NCBI GenBank assembly: GCA_900770345.1
Contig: CAAGKF010000371.1
Span: forward strand, 1 to 64,000
Direction of reading: 5' to 3'
DNA length: 64,000 bases
From: Lachnospiraceae bacterium
GTDB taxonomy: Bacteria; Bacillota; Clostridia; Lachnospirales; Lachnospiraceae
The first letter of the stretch is position 1. Every line of letters begins with the position of its first letter. Positions 53,094 through 62,137 of the stretch are shown here, piece after piece. Under the pieces are notes generated by a model, which was given only the letters and a program-made list of their open reading frames with translations, was not told the origin of the DNA and did not search any database. Made by a program: the position numbers and the translations under genes.

Positions 53094-54708
53094 CATCCTC
53101 CACTTCATACTCAGCATCGTCCTCATCCTCTGCATCGCCAAAGTCATAATCGTCCAGATCGGTGGGACCCTTGGTGTCTGCCTTGGGTTTTCGGAATTTG
53201 AGCCAGTACACTGCACCACCGCCGCCAATGGCAACGAACAGCAGAATCAGAAGCACAGCGCTGCTGCCGGACTTTTCCTCCGTATCCTGATCCGCATCAG
53301 CCTCCGGCTCTGCGGTCGGCTCCGGCTTCGGTTCCGACTCTGCAATCTTTTCCTTGCCGGTACACTCACTTAAATTGTTTTTGCAGATCTCACATTGGGT
53401 ATTGACTGCGCCGGCCTCACACTTGTCTGAACAGGTACAGGTAGGTGCTTCGGATTCCCCATCAATCAGCGCCAGCAGATCAGCTTCATCCACCATATTT
53501 AGAAAATAGGTTTCATACTGGTCGCCCTCTTCATCCAGAGGCTTATCATAGTCAATGACAAGATAGAAGGTTTCGCCGTTTCTTGTTTCCACAGTGATAA
53601 ACTGCTTGTTGGAATACTTGTCATAGAGCAGATCACGGGTGACGGCAATGCCGTTCTGCGTAAAGCCTGCCCCTTCCTCAATGGAAACCGGCGGCTGTTC
53701 CTCTGATTCCCTGCCATCCTCCGATGCAGTAGAAGTAGGCTTCTGTGAAGCGGCAGAATTTGTGGAACCGACGCTGCCGGAAGGATTTTGGACGATACTG
53801 TTTCCACCGGAGGTCTGATTTCCGTTTTCCGGGTTCTCAATCTGAATGATGATTTCCTGGGGTTCGGCAGCTGCCGCAGGCGGTTCCTCCACCGGCTCCT
53901 GATAAAACGGATTTGCAATACGGACGATTTTGGAGCTGTTTCCCAGAGCATCCTCCGAATAAATTTGAAATTGCGTATCGCAGGTGTTTGTATCAATCCG
54001 CAGATCAAGTGTGCCATACTCCAATGTGGTGTAAAGGGCATCATTCACATAAATGCCGGCAACGCCGGTACACAGGTCATACGTTTCCACATGGAGAAGA
54101 TTGTCCCTGACACCGGCGGAAATGGCCGGACCATCATAATCAAAGAAGTCCACTTCCAATTCTACCGTGTGTTCCTCACCGTTCGGGTCTGTAATGAAAA
54201 AGTACACGATACCGTTATCGGATACCGTGTACTTTGCAAAATCATTTTCCAGGAACTGCTCTGTCAAATCCTCGCGGGATTCCGTCTCCTCAAGGGTCAG
54301 CGCTGCTTCAACCTTCTCCCATCCGGATTCATAGACATCACGGACATATACGGTAAGCTCTACCGGAGCATTGTACCACCCCTCCAGGGGATCGGTTTCG
54401 ATTTCATACACGATCTCCGGCAAGGGTTCTTCCGTGGAGGCTTCCGTCGTATCTTCCGGCTCCGGTGTGGTCTCGGGGACTTCCTCCGTATTTCCCGGTT
54501 CACCCGTGTCGCCGGGTACCTCCTCCTGTGGAAGATTCTCCGGGTTCGACACATCCACAGCCGGTGTTTCCGTATCCACCTCCGTAGTGCCTTCCGCCGC
54601 ATAGCCCATGCCCATCATGGTCATGCAGAACATCGCCAAACAAAGCACCAGGGCAAGGGTGCGCATCAGTTTTCTGCCCACTCGTTTATTCTTCCTCAGA
54701 GCCATCAT
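53062..54708 (-). CDS. CD1107/DUF4366-type surface protein
   Basis: This 548-residue protein has a signal peptide (LMRTLALVLCLAMFCMTMMG, cut near AA-E), then an acidic proline/threonine/glutamate-rich stretch and an Ig-like outer part (YVRDVYESGWEKVEAALTL). A cysteine cluster (CTCSDKCEAGAVNTQCEICK) lies near 435. One membrane anchor (SAVLLILLFVAIGGGGAVYW) lies near 490 and a very acidic cytoplasmic tail ends it. The ATG at 54708 follows AAAGGAGGAC. DUF4366 proteins are standard parts of the conjugation module and may form a surface structure for mating. Confidence 0.85.
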   Translation of the reverse strand: MMALRKNKRVGRKLMRTLALVLCLAMFCMTMMGMGYAAEGTTEVDTETPAVDVSNPENLPQEEVPGDTGEPGNTEEVPETTPEPEDTTEASTEEPLPEIVYEIETDPLEGWYNAPVELTVYVRDVYESGWEKVEAALTLEETESREDLTEQFLENDFAKYTVSDNGIVYFFITDPNGEEHTVELEVDFFDYDGPAISAGVRDNLLHVETYDLCTGVAGIYVNDALYTTLEYGTLDLRIDTNTCDTQFQIYSEDALGNSSKIVRIANPFYQEPVEEPPAAAAEPQEIIIQIENPENGNQTSGGNSIVQNPSGSVGSTNSAASQKPTSTASEDGRESEEQPPVSIEEGAGFTQNGIAVTRDLLYDKYSNKQFITVETRNGETFYLVIDYDKPLDEEGDQYETYFLNMVDEADLLALIDGESEAPTCTCSDKCEAGAVNTQCEICKNNLSECTGKEKIAESEPKPEPTAEPEADADQDTEEKSGSSAVLLILLFVAIGGGGAVYWLKFRKPKADTKGPTDLDDYDFGDAEDEDDAEYEVEDDEEYAAATEE

Positions 54709-54949
54709 TGTTGTCCTCCTTTGTCTCATTCTCACCAGTCAATACCGGCAAGGGATTCTTTTTCATGTCCTTAATGAACCGTGCCAACATCTCCGGTGTA
54801 ATGCCGCAGCTGCGGACCATGCCGATAATATCGAGATTCTCCAACTCCTCCACGGTGCTGTCAATCTCCCGGTTCCGGGCCTGCAACGCGGAAATTTTGG
54901 CATCATTTTTTGCCCGTTCCGCTTTCAGCTTCTGAATTTTCGGGTTCAT
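54686..54949 (-). CDS. DUF4315-family coiled-coil protein
   Basis: This 87-residue protein has a basic coiled coil (KIQKLKAERAKNDAKISALQ) followed by GMVRSCGITPEMLARFIKDM and an acidic tail. It matches DUF4315, always encoded between the NlpC/P60 and DUF4366 genes of these ICEs. The ATG at 54949 has AGGAGG 7 bases upstream; the ATG two codons earlier lies too close. It overlaps the next gene by 23 bases. Confidence 0.85.
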   Translation of the reverse strand: MNPKIQKLKAERAKNDAKISALQARNREIDSTVEELENLDIIGMVRSCGITPEMLARFIKDMKKNPLPVLTGENETKEDNNDGSEEE

Positions 54950-54961
54950 GTTCATTCCTCC

Positions 54962-56743
54962 TCATGGATTTGGCAGCCGTCCATAGGCCAAAAAGTGCTG
55001 CTGCCAGTAGCTTGTTTCAATGCTGGTGTATTGAATGGGGTCGCCGCAGTGCAGCATTTTTCCGTTGCCGACATAAATGCCAACATGGGAGGCTCCATCC
55101 GTGTCATAGGTTCCCTGAAAGAAAATCAGGTCGCCGGGTTTTGCGTTGGCCGGAGAAACGCGGGTACAGATTCCCAGCAATCCGGATGCCCCCAGTCTGC
55201 CAACATTCCAGCCCACACCGCAGTTGTTGATGACCCAGCTTACAAAGCCGGAACAGTCAAAACTGGTACTTGGGGAGCTGCCGCCCCAAACATACGGATA
55301 CCCGAGATACTTCTCCGCTTCGGCAATCATCGCGGCAAACTGTTCATCCTCCAGTGCCTCCGGCGGAATTTCGTATTTCTCATATTCGGTATCATAATAC
55401 TTGCTGACATAATCCGAACCGGCAAACAGATCGGGCCGGTTGCCCAGCGTGGCCATGTACATGGCGTACATGGAAAGCTGATCCTCTCCCATAATGTAGA
55501 CCGGCACATGACTCAGATTGAAGTTTTCCAGGGTCACGGTGCAGATGTAGTAGTTATAAGGAACCTCCACGTCATACTCATATTCCTCCAGAATCAAATC
55601 CCCATATTCATCATACAGGTATTCTCCGGTATCCGGGTCCCGGGCGTATCTCAGCCCTGTTCTGGTTTCGGATCGGTATCTGACTTCCACCTCGACATTT
55701 TCGTTCAGGATATACTGTTTTTCAAAGAGCATGGCCAAATCGGCCTGCACCTCGTCAATGACCCATTCGCCACCCCGCAGAGCGGTCAGTATGGAAATCA
55801 GCACATAGGGGTCATGTTCAATCGTATCCAGATCGAAGTGGTATTCGTCGTAATCATGCTCCGCCTCGTAGTTATCCAGCCGTTCCTGCAATTCCGCTTC
55901 CATCGCCAGATACTGAGCCTCCGCAGCCAGCATATCCGAGTCTGCACTGGGATAGGTGGACATTCCAACCGCGGAAGTTCCGCCCTGGAACATCACGGAG
56001 CAGGAGGACGCCATATTCAGCAGCATCGCAAACATCAGCACCAGCGCACCGGCAGTCAAAAAGCCCTTCTTATGCCGTTTGAAGAACTCTCCTGCCTTTT
56101 TGCTTCCCTCGGAAGCCCGCTTTGCGGCATTTGCCGTGACCTCAGAGGCTTTTGCGGTATTATGCACAGCTGCATCCGCCTTGGCTGCTGCGTACTCCTT
56201 TTTTATGGCCCGCTTCTGCTGCCATTTGGAATAAGGATTGCTGAACGCATCCGGGTTTTGGCTTTCCGCCTGCTTCTGGAGTGCTTGGATATTGGCTTTA
56301 TCCGCCCTGGCTTCGGCCCGGTCCGCATGGCGGTAGGGCTTCAGCTGATGACTGCGATGGGCAGACTGGGCCAATCGAACACCGCCCTCGGCGGCTTCCT
56401 CCAGCTTGTGACCGCTTTCCACCCCCACATTATCCTCCTCGGACTGCCGTATCTCCCGGTGGACAGCGGCAAGAACGGTATTGCCGGGAGCATCCCTTAC
56501 GGCATGGGACAGTTTGGATGGCGGCTTTTTCTGATCCACTTCTTCAAAGCAAAGGCGCGTCGTGATTTTCCCGGTTTCAGGATCAACGACGCGCTGCTCC
56601 TTTTTGACGGTTTTCTTCGGAATTTTGGATTCTGCCTGTTCCAGCCTGTCCATACGTTTTTCTGCCTTACGGACCGCCTTTTTTAACTCCGGAGCGGATT
56701 GCTCTTCCTCGGTAAACTGCAATCTCGGGGCACGCTTTGCCAT
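54962..56743 (-). CDS. CD1108-type NlpC/P60 cell wall hydrolase
   Basis: This 593-residue protein has a long charged cytoplasmic N-terminus (about 1-225), one membrane segment (KGFLTAGALVLMFAMLLNMA) and an outer helical region. A C-terminal NlpC/P60 C40 peptidase carries AEKYLGYPYVWGGSSPSTSF, then DCSGFVSWVI (catalytic cysteine), and GASHVGIYVGNGKMLHCG (catalytic histidine). It opens the peptidoglycan for the conjugation channel, the role of VirB1-like enzymes in Gram-positive systems. Confidence 0.92.
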   Translation of the reverse strand: MAKRAPRLQFTEEEQSAPELKKAVRKAEKRMDRLEQAESKIPKKTVKKEQRVVDPETGKITTRLCFEEVDQKKPPSKLSHAVRDAPGNTVLAAVHREIRQSEEDNVGVESGHKLEEAAEGGVRLAQSAHRSHQLKPYRHADRAEARADKANIQALQKQAESQNPDAFSNPYSKWQQKRAIKKEYAAAKADAAVHNTAKASEVTANAAKRASEGSKKAGEFFKRHKKGFLTAGALVLMFAMLLNMASSCSVMFQGGTSAVGMSTYPSADSDMLAAEAQYLAMEAELQERLDNYEAEHDYDEYHFDLDTIEHDPYVLISILTALRGGEWVIDEVQADLAMLFEKQYILNENVEVEVRYRSETRTGLRYARDPDTGEYLYDEYGDLILEEYEYDVEVPYNYYICTVTLENFNLSHVPVYIMGEDQLSMYAMYMATLGNRPDLFAGSDYVSKYYDTEYEKYEIPPEALEDEQFAAMIAEAEKYLGYPYVWGGSSPSTSFDCSGFVSWVINNCGVGWNVGRLGASGLLGICTRVSPANAKPGDLIFFQGTYDTDGASHVGIYVGNGKMLHCGDPIQYTSIETSYWQQHFLAYGRLPNP

Positions 56744-56776
56744 GGCCTGACACCTCCTTTCCCGGAACAGGCAGCT

Positions 56777-57229
56777 TTAATTTCCGTCACCAATCCGGCG
56801 CATCACTTCCTCTGCCACATCCAGAACCTCGCCCACGGCCTCCAGGATTTCCCGCATGGACGCTCGGATGGCAGTATCCCTGTCCTCCGTGGGACAGGTC
56901 CCGGCATAGCCGCAGTACTCATCGCAGAGACAGCAGCCGGGACAGTCTCCACAATCGGGAGAAAGCAGCTCGCTTTCCATCAGATCAGAGAGGGCGTCCA
57001 GGTCGCCGCCCACCAGATAGCTTTCGGGGATTCCCATCTCCTGAAAAACCTCATCGGCCCTGGCCTCACAGGCAGCCGCATACTTCTGAAGCTCGGCAGT
57101 CTGCTTACCCTGGGGCATCGCCGCAATCAAGGCAGACAGGCTTTTTACCATGGAATACAACTCGATTTTATCTGCCACATGGGTCAGATAATCCGCTCCA
57201 TGGACCAGAAACAGTTCATCATAATTCAT
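56777..57229 (-). CDS. Cysteine-rich ICE protein of unknown function
   Basis: This 150-residue acidic protein is mostly helical. It has a cysteine cluster near 92-112 (CGDCPGCCLCDEYCGYAGTC) that could bind zinc or an iron-sulfur cluster. There is no signal peptide or membrane segment. It is encoded between the KilA-C antirepressor and the NlpC/P60 gene. I do not recognise the family beyond its presence in related elements. Confidence 0.75.
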   Translation of the reverse strand: MNYDELFLVHGADYLTHVADKIELYSMVKSLSALIAAMPQGKQTAELQKYAAACEARADEVFQEMGIPESYLVGGDLDALSDLMESELLSPDCGDCPGCCLCDEYCGYAGTCPTEDRDTAIRASMREILEAVGEVLDVAEEVMRRIGDGN

Positions 57230-57257
57230 TGTGCATTTCCTCCTGTAAATTTAGAGA

Positions 57258-58022
57258 TCAGGCAGAAACTGCTCCGCCGCTGGAAGTCAGCAGACGGAAC
57301 AGGTCCTTGCCCTTGGGGGTAATCAGGGTATAAGCACCTTTATGGCCGTTTTTTACATAATCCCGGACAATGAACAGCCCCTCATTTCCGGGCTTGTTAT
57401 AGGGCATGAGATTTCCGGCAGGACAGCGGTACAGGAACTTGCCCTCCTGCAAAAACCGGCAGAAAGCCCGTTCCGGGATTTGCAGTTCTTTGGCCGTTGC
57501 CCGGATGTTGGTGCAGTCAGAAGGGTTCACAAAAGCATCGAAATATTCCGCCTTGGGACGCGCCGCCTGCAATTCCGCTTCCAGCGCCGCATTTTTCTGG
57601 CGCTCACGGAGCATTGTTTCCGCAAGTTGATAGATGAGCTGAGGCTCCTGCAGCACCTGCTCCAGCAGAGATTCCGTCAGGTATCCGCCATGCTTTCGGA
57701 TGCAGGGAATGACTTCGTGTGTGATCCAGCGCTGAAAGGCTTTTGCCTCCGGCTTACGGCTTCTCATCATCAGCGCATATAAGCCCGGTTCATTCACAAA
57801 GCTCATTTTCTGCGCGCCGCCCCGTGCGCCGGAATGACCGTCGGTTAAACCGACAGTCATTTTCTCATCAGCGTCCAGCTTTGCAATCGCATCACGGCTG
57901 TTGGCAATATCCAGTGCCTTGCAGACATCCGCCGCCGAAAACCACGGGTCTCCGTCAAGCATCACAACGCGGACGCTGCCAAATTCCTTGTTCTGAAAAA
58001 CTTCCATTTTGGTGCCGTTCAT
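57258..58022 (-). CDS. BRO-N / KilA-C antirepressor-type protein
   Basis: This 254-residue protein has an N-terminal BRO-N domain (VRVVMLDGDPWFSAADVCKAL, then GLYALMMRSRKPEAKAFQRW). A coiled linker and a C-terminal KilA-C domain follow (NIRATAKELQIPERAFCRFL to LITPKGKDLF). Such proteins are phage antirepressors, but this one sits inside the conjugation operon, 27 bases after virB4, and no phage genes surround it. It may regulate transfer genes or overcome a repressor. Confidence 0.9.
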   Translation of the reverse strand: MNGTKMEVFQNKEFGSVRVVMLDGDPWFSAADVCKALDIANSRDAIAKLDADEKMTVGLTDGHSGARGGAQKMSFVNEPGLYALMMRSRKPEAKAFQRWITHEVIPCIRKHGGYLTESLLEQVLQEPQLIYQLAETMLRERQKNAALEAELQAARPKAEYFDAFVNPSDCTNIRATAKELQIPERAFCRFLQEGKFLYRCPAGNLMPYNKPGNEGLFIVRDYVKNGHKGAYTLITPKGKDLFRLLTSSGGAVSA

Positions 58023-58049
58023 ATCTTATCTGTCCTTTCTGTTTCCCGG

Positions 58050-60431
58050 TCAGGCCGGGGTTTCGGATAATTTGGTGGTCATGATTCGGTACAGCTCGGT
58101 ATCCTTCGGGAAGCGGTCCACAAAGGGCAGAATCACGCTGCCATAAAAAAGCAGCCCTTCGCCTTCACCGCTGTGGGTGACATACGAGAGCTGATGGGGA
58201 GAAATATTCAGCTGCCTGGCAAGAATCTGCCGGTCTCCTGCGGCCTGATTGAGCATATAAATGTAATCCGAATTTTCAAAGATATTCTCCACCTCCCTGG
58301 AGGCAAGAAGGTCCTTGACATTCTGCGTGATTCCGGTGGGAATGCCGCCCCATTTCCGAAATCTTTTCCAGATTTCCACCGAGTAAGCCGCTGTCTGTTC
58401 CTCTTTCAATAACAGATGGAACTCATCGATATAGTATCTGGTGGATTTGTGGGCCTCCCGGTTGATGGTGACACGGTTCCAGACCTGATCCTGGACAATC
58501 AGCATTCCGATCTTTTTCAGCTGCTTGCCCAATTCCTTGATGTCATAGGCCACAATACGGCTGTTGATATTGACATTGGTCCTGTGATTGAACACATTCA
58601 GCGAACCGGTGACGTAGATTTCCAACGCCGTCGCAATGTACTGGGCCTCCTTTTCGTCCTGACGGCGCAGTTCGTCATACAGATCTTCCAGAATGGGCAT
58701 ATTCTCCGGCCTGGGGTCATTCAGGTAATTCCGATAGACCAGACGGACGCAGCGGTCGATGATGGTTTTTTCCACGGGCTGCAAGCCGTCCTTTCCGCCG
58801 ACAATCAGCTCACACAGAGACAGAATGAAGTCGGATTTCAGGCTCAGCGGGTTCTCATCGTCGCTGTAATTGAGGTTCAAATCCATGGGATTGATGTATT
58901 GGGTGCTGGTGGGAGAGATTTTGATAACCTGCCCATGGAGCCGTTCCACCAGCGGCCCATATTCTGCCTCCGGGTCACAGATGATGATGTCATCATCCGT
59001 AACCAGATACACATTGGCAATCTCCCGTTTTGCGCTGAAGCTCTTTCCGCTGCCGGGTGTGCCCAAGATCAGACCGTTTGGGTTTTTGAGCAGCTTCCGG
59101 TCCACCATAATCAGGTTGTTGGAGAGGGCGTTGATACCGCAGTACAGGGCTTCCTTGCCGTTCTGGAACAGCTCCTGGGTGGTGAAGGGCACAAAAATCG
59201 CAACACTGGAGGTAGTCAGCCCGCGCTGCACTTCAATTTGATTCAGGCCCAGCGGAAGCGCCGACATCAGCCCTTCTTCCTGCCGGAAGTCCAGGCGGGT
59301 CAGAGCGCAATTATATTTCTGGGCGATACTGGATGCCTGGAAGATATTGTTGTCCAGCTGCTGCTTGGTATCCGCTACATTCACCACGGTGAAGGTAAGC
59401 AGAAACATTCGCTCATTGCGGGATTGGAGGTCTTGCAGCAGCTTTTTTGCCTCGCTGCCGTAGGTAGCAAGGTCGCTGGGAAGAATGTCCATGTCATAGC
59501 CGGCACGGACGGCCTTTTTCTGCTCCTCCATCTTCATACGGTCCAGATCTGTGATTTTCCGTTTGACCGTTTTGATGGCCTTGACCTGATCGATGGACTG
59601 GACGTGCATGGAAACCACAAGGCTGGATTCCATATCGAGAAAATCTGCCAGCATCCGGTCATTGAGTTCCGGGGCCAGAATCTGCAGGAAGCTGACCGCC
59701 CCCACTTTTCTGCCCATACCGAAACAGTTTCCGGTTTTGAACTCAAAGGAACTGGGGGCAATGAAATCCTTGACAGACAATCCGGTGGGAGCCAGCCAGT
59801 CCCAGGAGAAGTGGAAGGGCTGCGGCTCGTCCATATGGAAGATATCGTGTATCAGGCGCAGACGCTGCTTTCCGTTCAGCGGTTCTGCCGCAACGCCCAG
59901 CCGCTTGAAGTTGTTGAGAATATCCGTTTCAATGCGGTCCAGCCGGGGCTTTGCGGCTTTCAGACCATCCGCCTCGATGCCAAACGTCAAATACTTGGTT
60001 TTCATCAGCCCGTTGTTGCCCTTTGCCAGCTGATCCCGGAGCATCTGCGTGTACTCCGCGCGGATACTGTCATCCACATCGCCCCGCAGAGGAATGGTGA
60101 TCTGCCGGCCATAGGTTTCCTTATTGGCGGACATATTCACGAAGGACAACTGGAAGCGTACCGAGGCATCAAAGTAGTTGAGAAAATCACACCATCCGTC
60201 AAAGATGGCGGTTTTATCGTCGTTCTGAGACAGCTGGTAGTTGATGTCCTGAAACTGAACCGTCTTAGTGTAATAGTGTTCCGTGACCCGGCAGATACCG
60301 TCCGGGAACATCCGTTCAAAGGGAATACTGTCCTGAGCGGATTTATGTTTCTTGTCCTGCCGCTTTGCCCTTGCGATTGCGGCTTCGATCTGCCGGCGTT
60401 CCGCTCTTGTGAGTTTTCTTGCTGTTGACAA
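58050..60431 (-). CDS. virB4: VirB4-like conjugation ATPase
   Basis: This 793-residue protein has an N-terminal CagE/TrbE domain (SAQDSIPFERMFPDGICRVT) and Walker A LGTPGSGKSFSAKR near 455. IIICDPEAEYGPLV follows near 480 and RYYIDEFHLLL (Walker B) near 680. It powers assembly and transfer at the inner face of the membrane. The TTG at 60431 was chosen because GGAGGTTTATCAGA lies just upstream and the family usually begins a few residues before K-L-T-R-x-E-R-R. The gene thus overlaps prgI by 89 bases. Confidence 0.92.
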   Translation of the reverse strand: MSTARKLTRAERRQIEAAIARAKRQDKKHKSAQDSIPFERMFPDGICRVTEHYYTKTVQFQDINYQLSQNDDKTAIFDGWCDFLNYFDASVRFQLSFVNMSANKETYGRQITIPLRGDVDDSIRAEYTQMLRDQLAKGNNGLMKTKYLTFGIEADGLKAAKPRLDRIETDILNNFKRLGVAAEPLNGKQRLRLIHDIFHMDEPQPFHFSWDWLAPTGLSVKDFIAPSSFEFKTGNCFGMGRKVGAVSFLQILAPELNDRMLADFLDMESSLVVSMHVQSIDQVKAIKTVKRKITDLDRMKMEEQKKAVRAGYDMDILPSDLATYGSEAKKLLQDLQSRNERMFLLTFTVVNVADTKQQLDNNIFQASSIAQKYNCALTRLDFRQEEGLMSALPLGLNQIEVQRGLTTSSVAIFVPFTTQELFQNGKEALYCGINALSNNLIMVDRKLLKNPNGLILGTPGSGKSFSAKREIANVYLVTDDDIIICDPEAEYGPLVERLHGQVIKISPTSTQYINPMDLNLNYSDDENPLSLKSDFILSLCELIVGGKDGLQPVEKTIIDRCVRLVYRNYLNDPRPENMPILEDLYDELRRQDEKEAQYIATALEIYVTGSLNVFNHRTNVNINSRIVAYDIKELGKQLKKIGMLIVQDQVWNRVTINREAHKSTRYYIDEFHLLLKEEQTAAYSVEIWKRFRKWGGIPTGITQNVKDLLASREVENIFENSDYIYMLNQAAGDRQILARQLNISPHQLSYVTHSGEGEGLLFYGSVILPFVDRFPKDTELYRIMTTKLSETPA

Positions 60432-60783
60432 TCTGATAAACCTCCTTATCGAGCCTGTCCTGCCGCTCCAACACGGCATAGAAATTATTGGTCTCATAAG
60501 GACGCTGCTTTGGACGCAAGAAACAGGTCCTTATGATGTTCCGGAGAATTTTCTCCAAAGGCTGGCCGTTCCGCTCATACATGGCGAACAGGAAGAACGG
60601 CAGCATCACGAGGATCATGCAGATTGCGGCTGTACTGACGCCGGTATGGGATTTCAGCGCGAAAAACAGCGGCACACCAACCAGTGCGCCGGAGCCGAAG
60701 CAGATCAATTGTCTTTTCGTGAGATTAAACAGCACTTTTGTTTTTACGTTGGTAAGGTCTTTGGGTACAGGTACATACGCCAT
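60343..60783 (-). CDS. PrgI-family membrane protein (VirB3-like)
   Basis: This 146-residue protein begins AYVPVPKDLTNVKTKVLFNL. Two membrane segments follow (FGSGALVGVPLFFAL and AAICMILVMLPFFLFAM), then a cytoplasmic part ending in a basic tail. PrgI/VirB3-like proteins join VirB4 and VirB6 in the inner-membrane complex. The ATG at 60783 follows GGAGGTGCTGAAA. Confidence 0.88.
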   Translation of the reverse strand: MAYVPVPKDLTNVKTKVLFNLTKRQLICFGSGALVGVPLFFALKSHTGVSTAAICMILVMLPFFLFAMYERNGQPLEKILRNIIRTCFLRPKQRPYETNNFYAVLERQDRLDKEVYQIVNSKKTHKSGTPADRSRNRKGKAAGQET

Positions 60784-60797
60784 TTTCAGCACCTCCG

Positions 60798-61667
60798 TCA
60801 ATGCGAGTTAAACACAGACTTGGCCATGGAGCCTGTCTTGAACAGGCAGAAGCACAGAAGCACCGTGTAGCCCATACAGGTCCAAATGGCATAGCTGATG
60901 TCATCGCTGACGGCAATATGCCCCACAAGGGCAGCATAGATTGCCACACAGACGATAATGAGAAACGCCTGGAAGCCCAGCGCCAACAGGCTGCGCAGAT
61001 AGTTCTGGCCCATCTGGCCCCATTCCCGGTTGCACATCGTTGCCATGGGGATCGGTGCAACGGAGGTCACAAGGTAAATCTCAATCATTCTGCCATAAAC
61101 CACAATGAAGATGCAGATGGACAGAATCCACATACAGATGCCGACGAACATACTCTGGAACCAGAGTCCGAACAACGGGCCGATGTCCATTGCCATAAGC
61201 CTTGCTTCCAGGTCGGTCACAATGGAACTGATATCCAGAGAGGCTTCTGTCAGTGCAACCCCGGCTGCCGAGCTGACCACACTTTGGGCAGCGTCAAATA
61301 CGCCCATCACGATGTTCCAGGTATTACTGACAATGAGGACCGCACAGGCGGATTTGAAGATCCACTTGAAAAACATCCAGGTGTCCACATCGTTCAGATT
61401 ATTCTTCTCGGTAATCAGTTGGATCAGCTCCAGCGTCATGACAAACGCCAGAATGACGCCGGCAATGGGCATAATCACGGATTCCGATAGGCTATACACC
61501 ATATTGTAGATAGAGCTGTTCCATGCCATGGGCGTTGTACCCACCTGACCGGCGATTTCTGCTACCCGTTCATTGGTGCTGTCAAACAGGCCGGAGAGAT
61601 TGCTGACAATGCCGCCAACCAAAATCTCCCGGAGCCATTCCACGATTGCTTCTTTAATCATGTCCAT
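60798..61667 (-). CDS. VirB6/TrbL-like channel protein (CD0411 type)
   Basis: This 289-residue integral membrane protein has about six segments and the family core YSLSESVIMPIAGVILAFVM near 60-80. WMFFKWIFKSACAVLIVSNT follows near 97-116, and YLVTSVAPIPMATM near 198-211. It should form the inner-membrane part of the transfer channel with PrgI and VirB4. Confidence 0.9.
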   Translation of the reverse strand: MDMIKEAIVEWLREILVGGIVSNLSGLFDSTNERVAEIAGQVGTTPMAWNSSIYNMVYSLSESVIMPIAGVILAFVMTLELIQLITEKNNLNDVDTWMFFKWIFKSACAVLIVSNTWNIVMGVFDAAQSVVSSAAGVALTEASLDISSIVTDLEARLMAMDIGPLFGLWFQSMFVGICMWILSICIFIVVYGRMIEIYLVTSVAPIPMATMCNREWGQMGQNYLRSLLALGFQAFLIIVCVAIYAALVGHIAVSDDISYAIWTCMGYTVLLCFCLFKTGSMAKSVFNSH

Positions 61668-61689
61668 TTAGCGGCGATCCCTCCTTTCG

Positions 61690-61715
61690 GGGGTGCCCCT
61701 GCACCGGGGCACCCC
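61690..61715 (-). promoter_or_regulatory. Hairpin between maff2 and virB6
   Basis: Perfect 10-base GC-rich arms (61690-61699 and 61706-61715) flank a 6-base loop. There is no U-run on the minus strand, so it may stabilise the 3' end of maff2 RNA or act as a partial attenuator that keeps maff2 more abundant than the downstream channel genes. Confidence 0.5.
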
Positions 61716-61746
61716 ATGGTGTGATAGGTTGGACATTTAACCGGGA

Positions 61747-61962
61747 TTAGCCCAGCAGGCCGGAGAGCAGAGGAACCAGCGTGATGCCGATCAGGGCAAC
61801 ACCGCCGCCCGCGACCAGCTGCTTCACGCCCTGGCTCTTAGCGCCGGGGTTGTCATTGCCGTAACCTTCCAGAAGGTTGATGCCGCCCCACACGCAGAGG
61901 CCGCCGCCCAGGGCAACAACGAGGGTCTGAAGAACATCGACTGCAGAGTTAAAGAAATCCAT
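61747..61962 (-). CDS. Maff2-family pilin-like small membrane protein
   Basis: This 71-residue protein begins DFFNSAVDVLQTLVVALGGG with INLLEGYGNDNPGAKSQGVK in the middle and a second membrane segment (LVAGGGVALIGITLVPLL). It has the size and two-helix layout of VirB2/TrbC pilins and matches the Maff2 family of clostridial ICEs. The ATG at 61962 lacks a strong ribosome site. An overlapping frame starting at 62072 might couple translation. Confidence 0.85.
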   Translation of the reverse strand: MDFFNSAVDVLQTLVVALGGGLCVWGGINLLEGYGNDNPGAKSQGVKQLVAGGGVALIGITLVPLLSGLLG

Positions 61963-62029
61963 AAACAAATATTGCCGGAAAGCAGAGCGTGGGATACCCA
62001 CAGGCCACTCAGGTCCGTTTCCGGCGCTC

Positions 62030-62065
62030 CTTTCAAAAAATATAAAATAATATGATTTTTGAAAG
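62030..62065. repeat. AT-rich inverted repeat upstream of maff2
   Basis: CTTTCAAAAA (62030-62039) and TTTTTGAAAG (62056-62065) are perfect 10-base arms about 70 bases before maff2. The right end of the stem carries AAAGGAG on the minus strand, so it could hide a ribosome site or bind a regulator. Confidence 0.5.
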
Positions 62066-62115
62066 CGGCCATTTTGTCCTGGATGTCTTAGGTGTCTTGG
62101 TTTGCATATTTATAT

Positions 62116-62137
62116 AAAAACCGCCCGGTCAGGCGGT
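62116..62137 (-). terminator. Terminator overlapping the virD4 stop
   Basis: ACCGCC (62120-62125) and GGCGGT (62132-62137) form a stem followed on the minus strand by TTTTTATAT. The virD4 stop codon (62129-62131) lies in the loop, so termination follows directly after translation. Confidence 0.7.

Noticed and set aside
57258..58022. Evidence of a prophage from the KilA-C antirepressor
   Set aside because: It is a single gene inside a complete conjugation operon with no capsid, tail or lysis genes.
58416..60428. Plus-strand open frame of 670 codons opposite virB4, and similar long ones at 49869-51590 and 54608-56686
   Set aside because: They are antisense shadows of well-supported minus-strand genes; they have no ribosome sites or family resemblance, and their length reflects the GC-rich third positions of the real genes.
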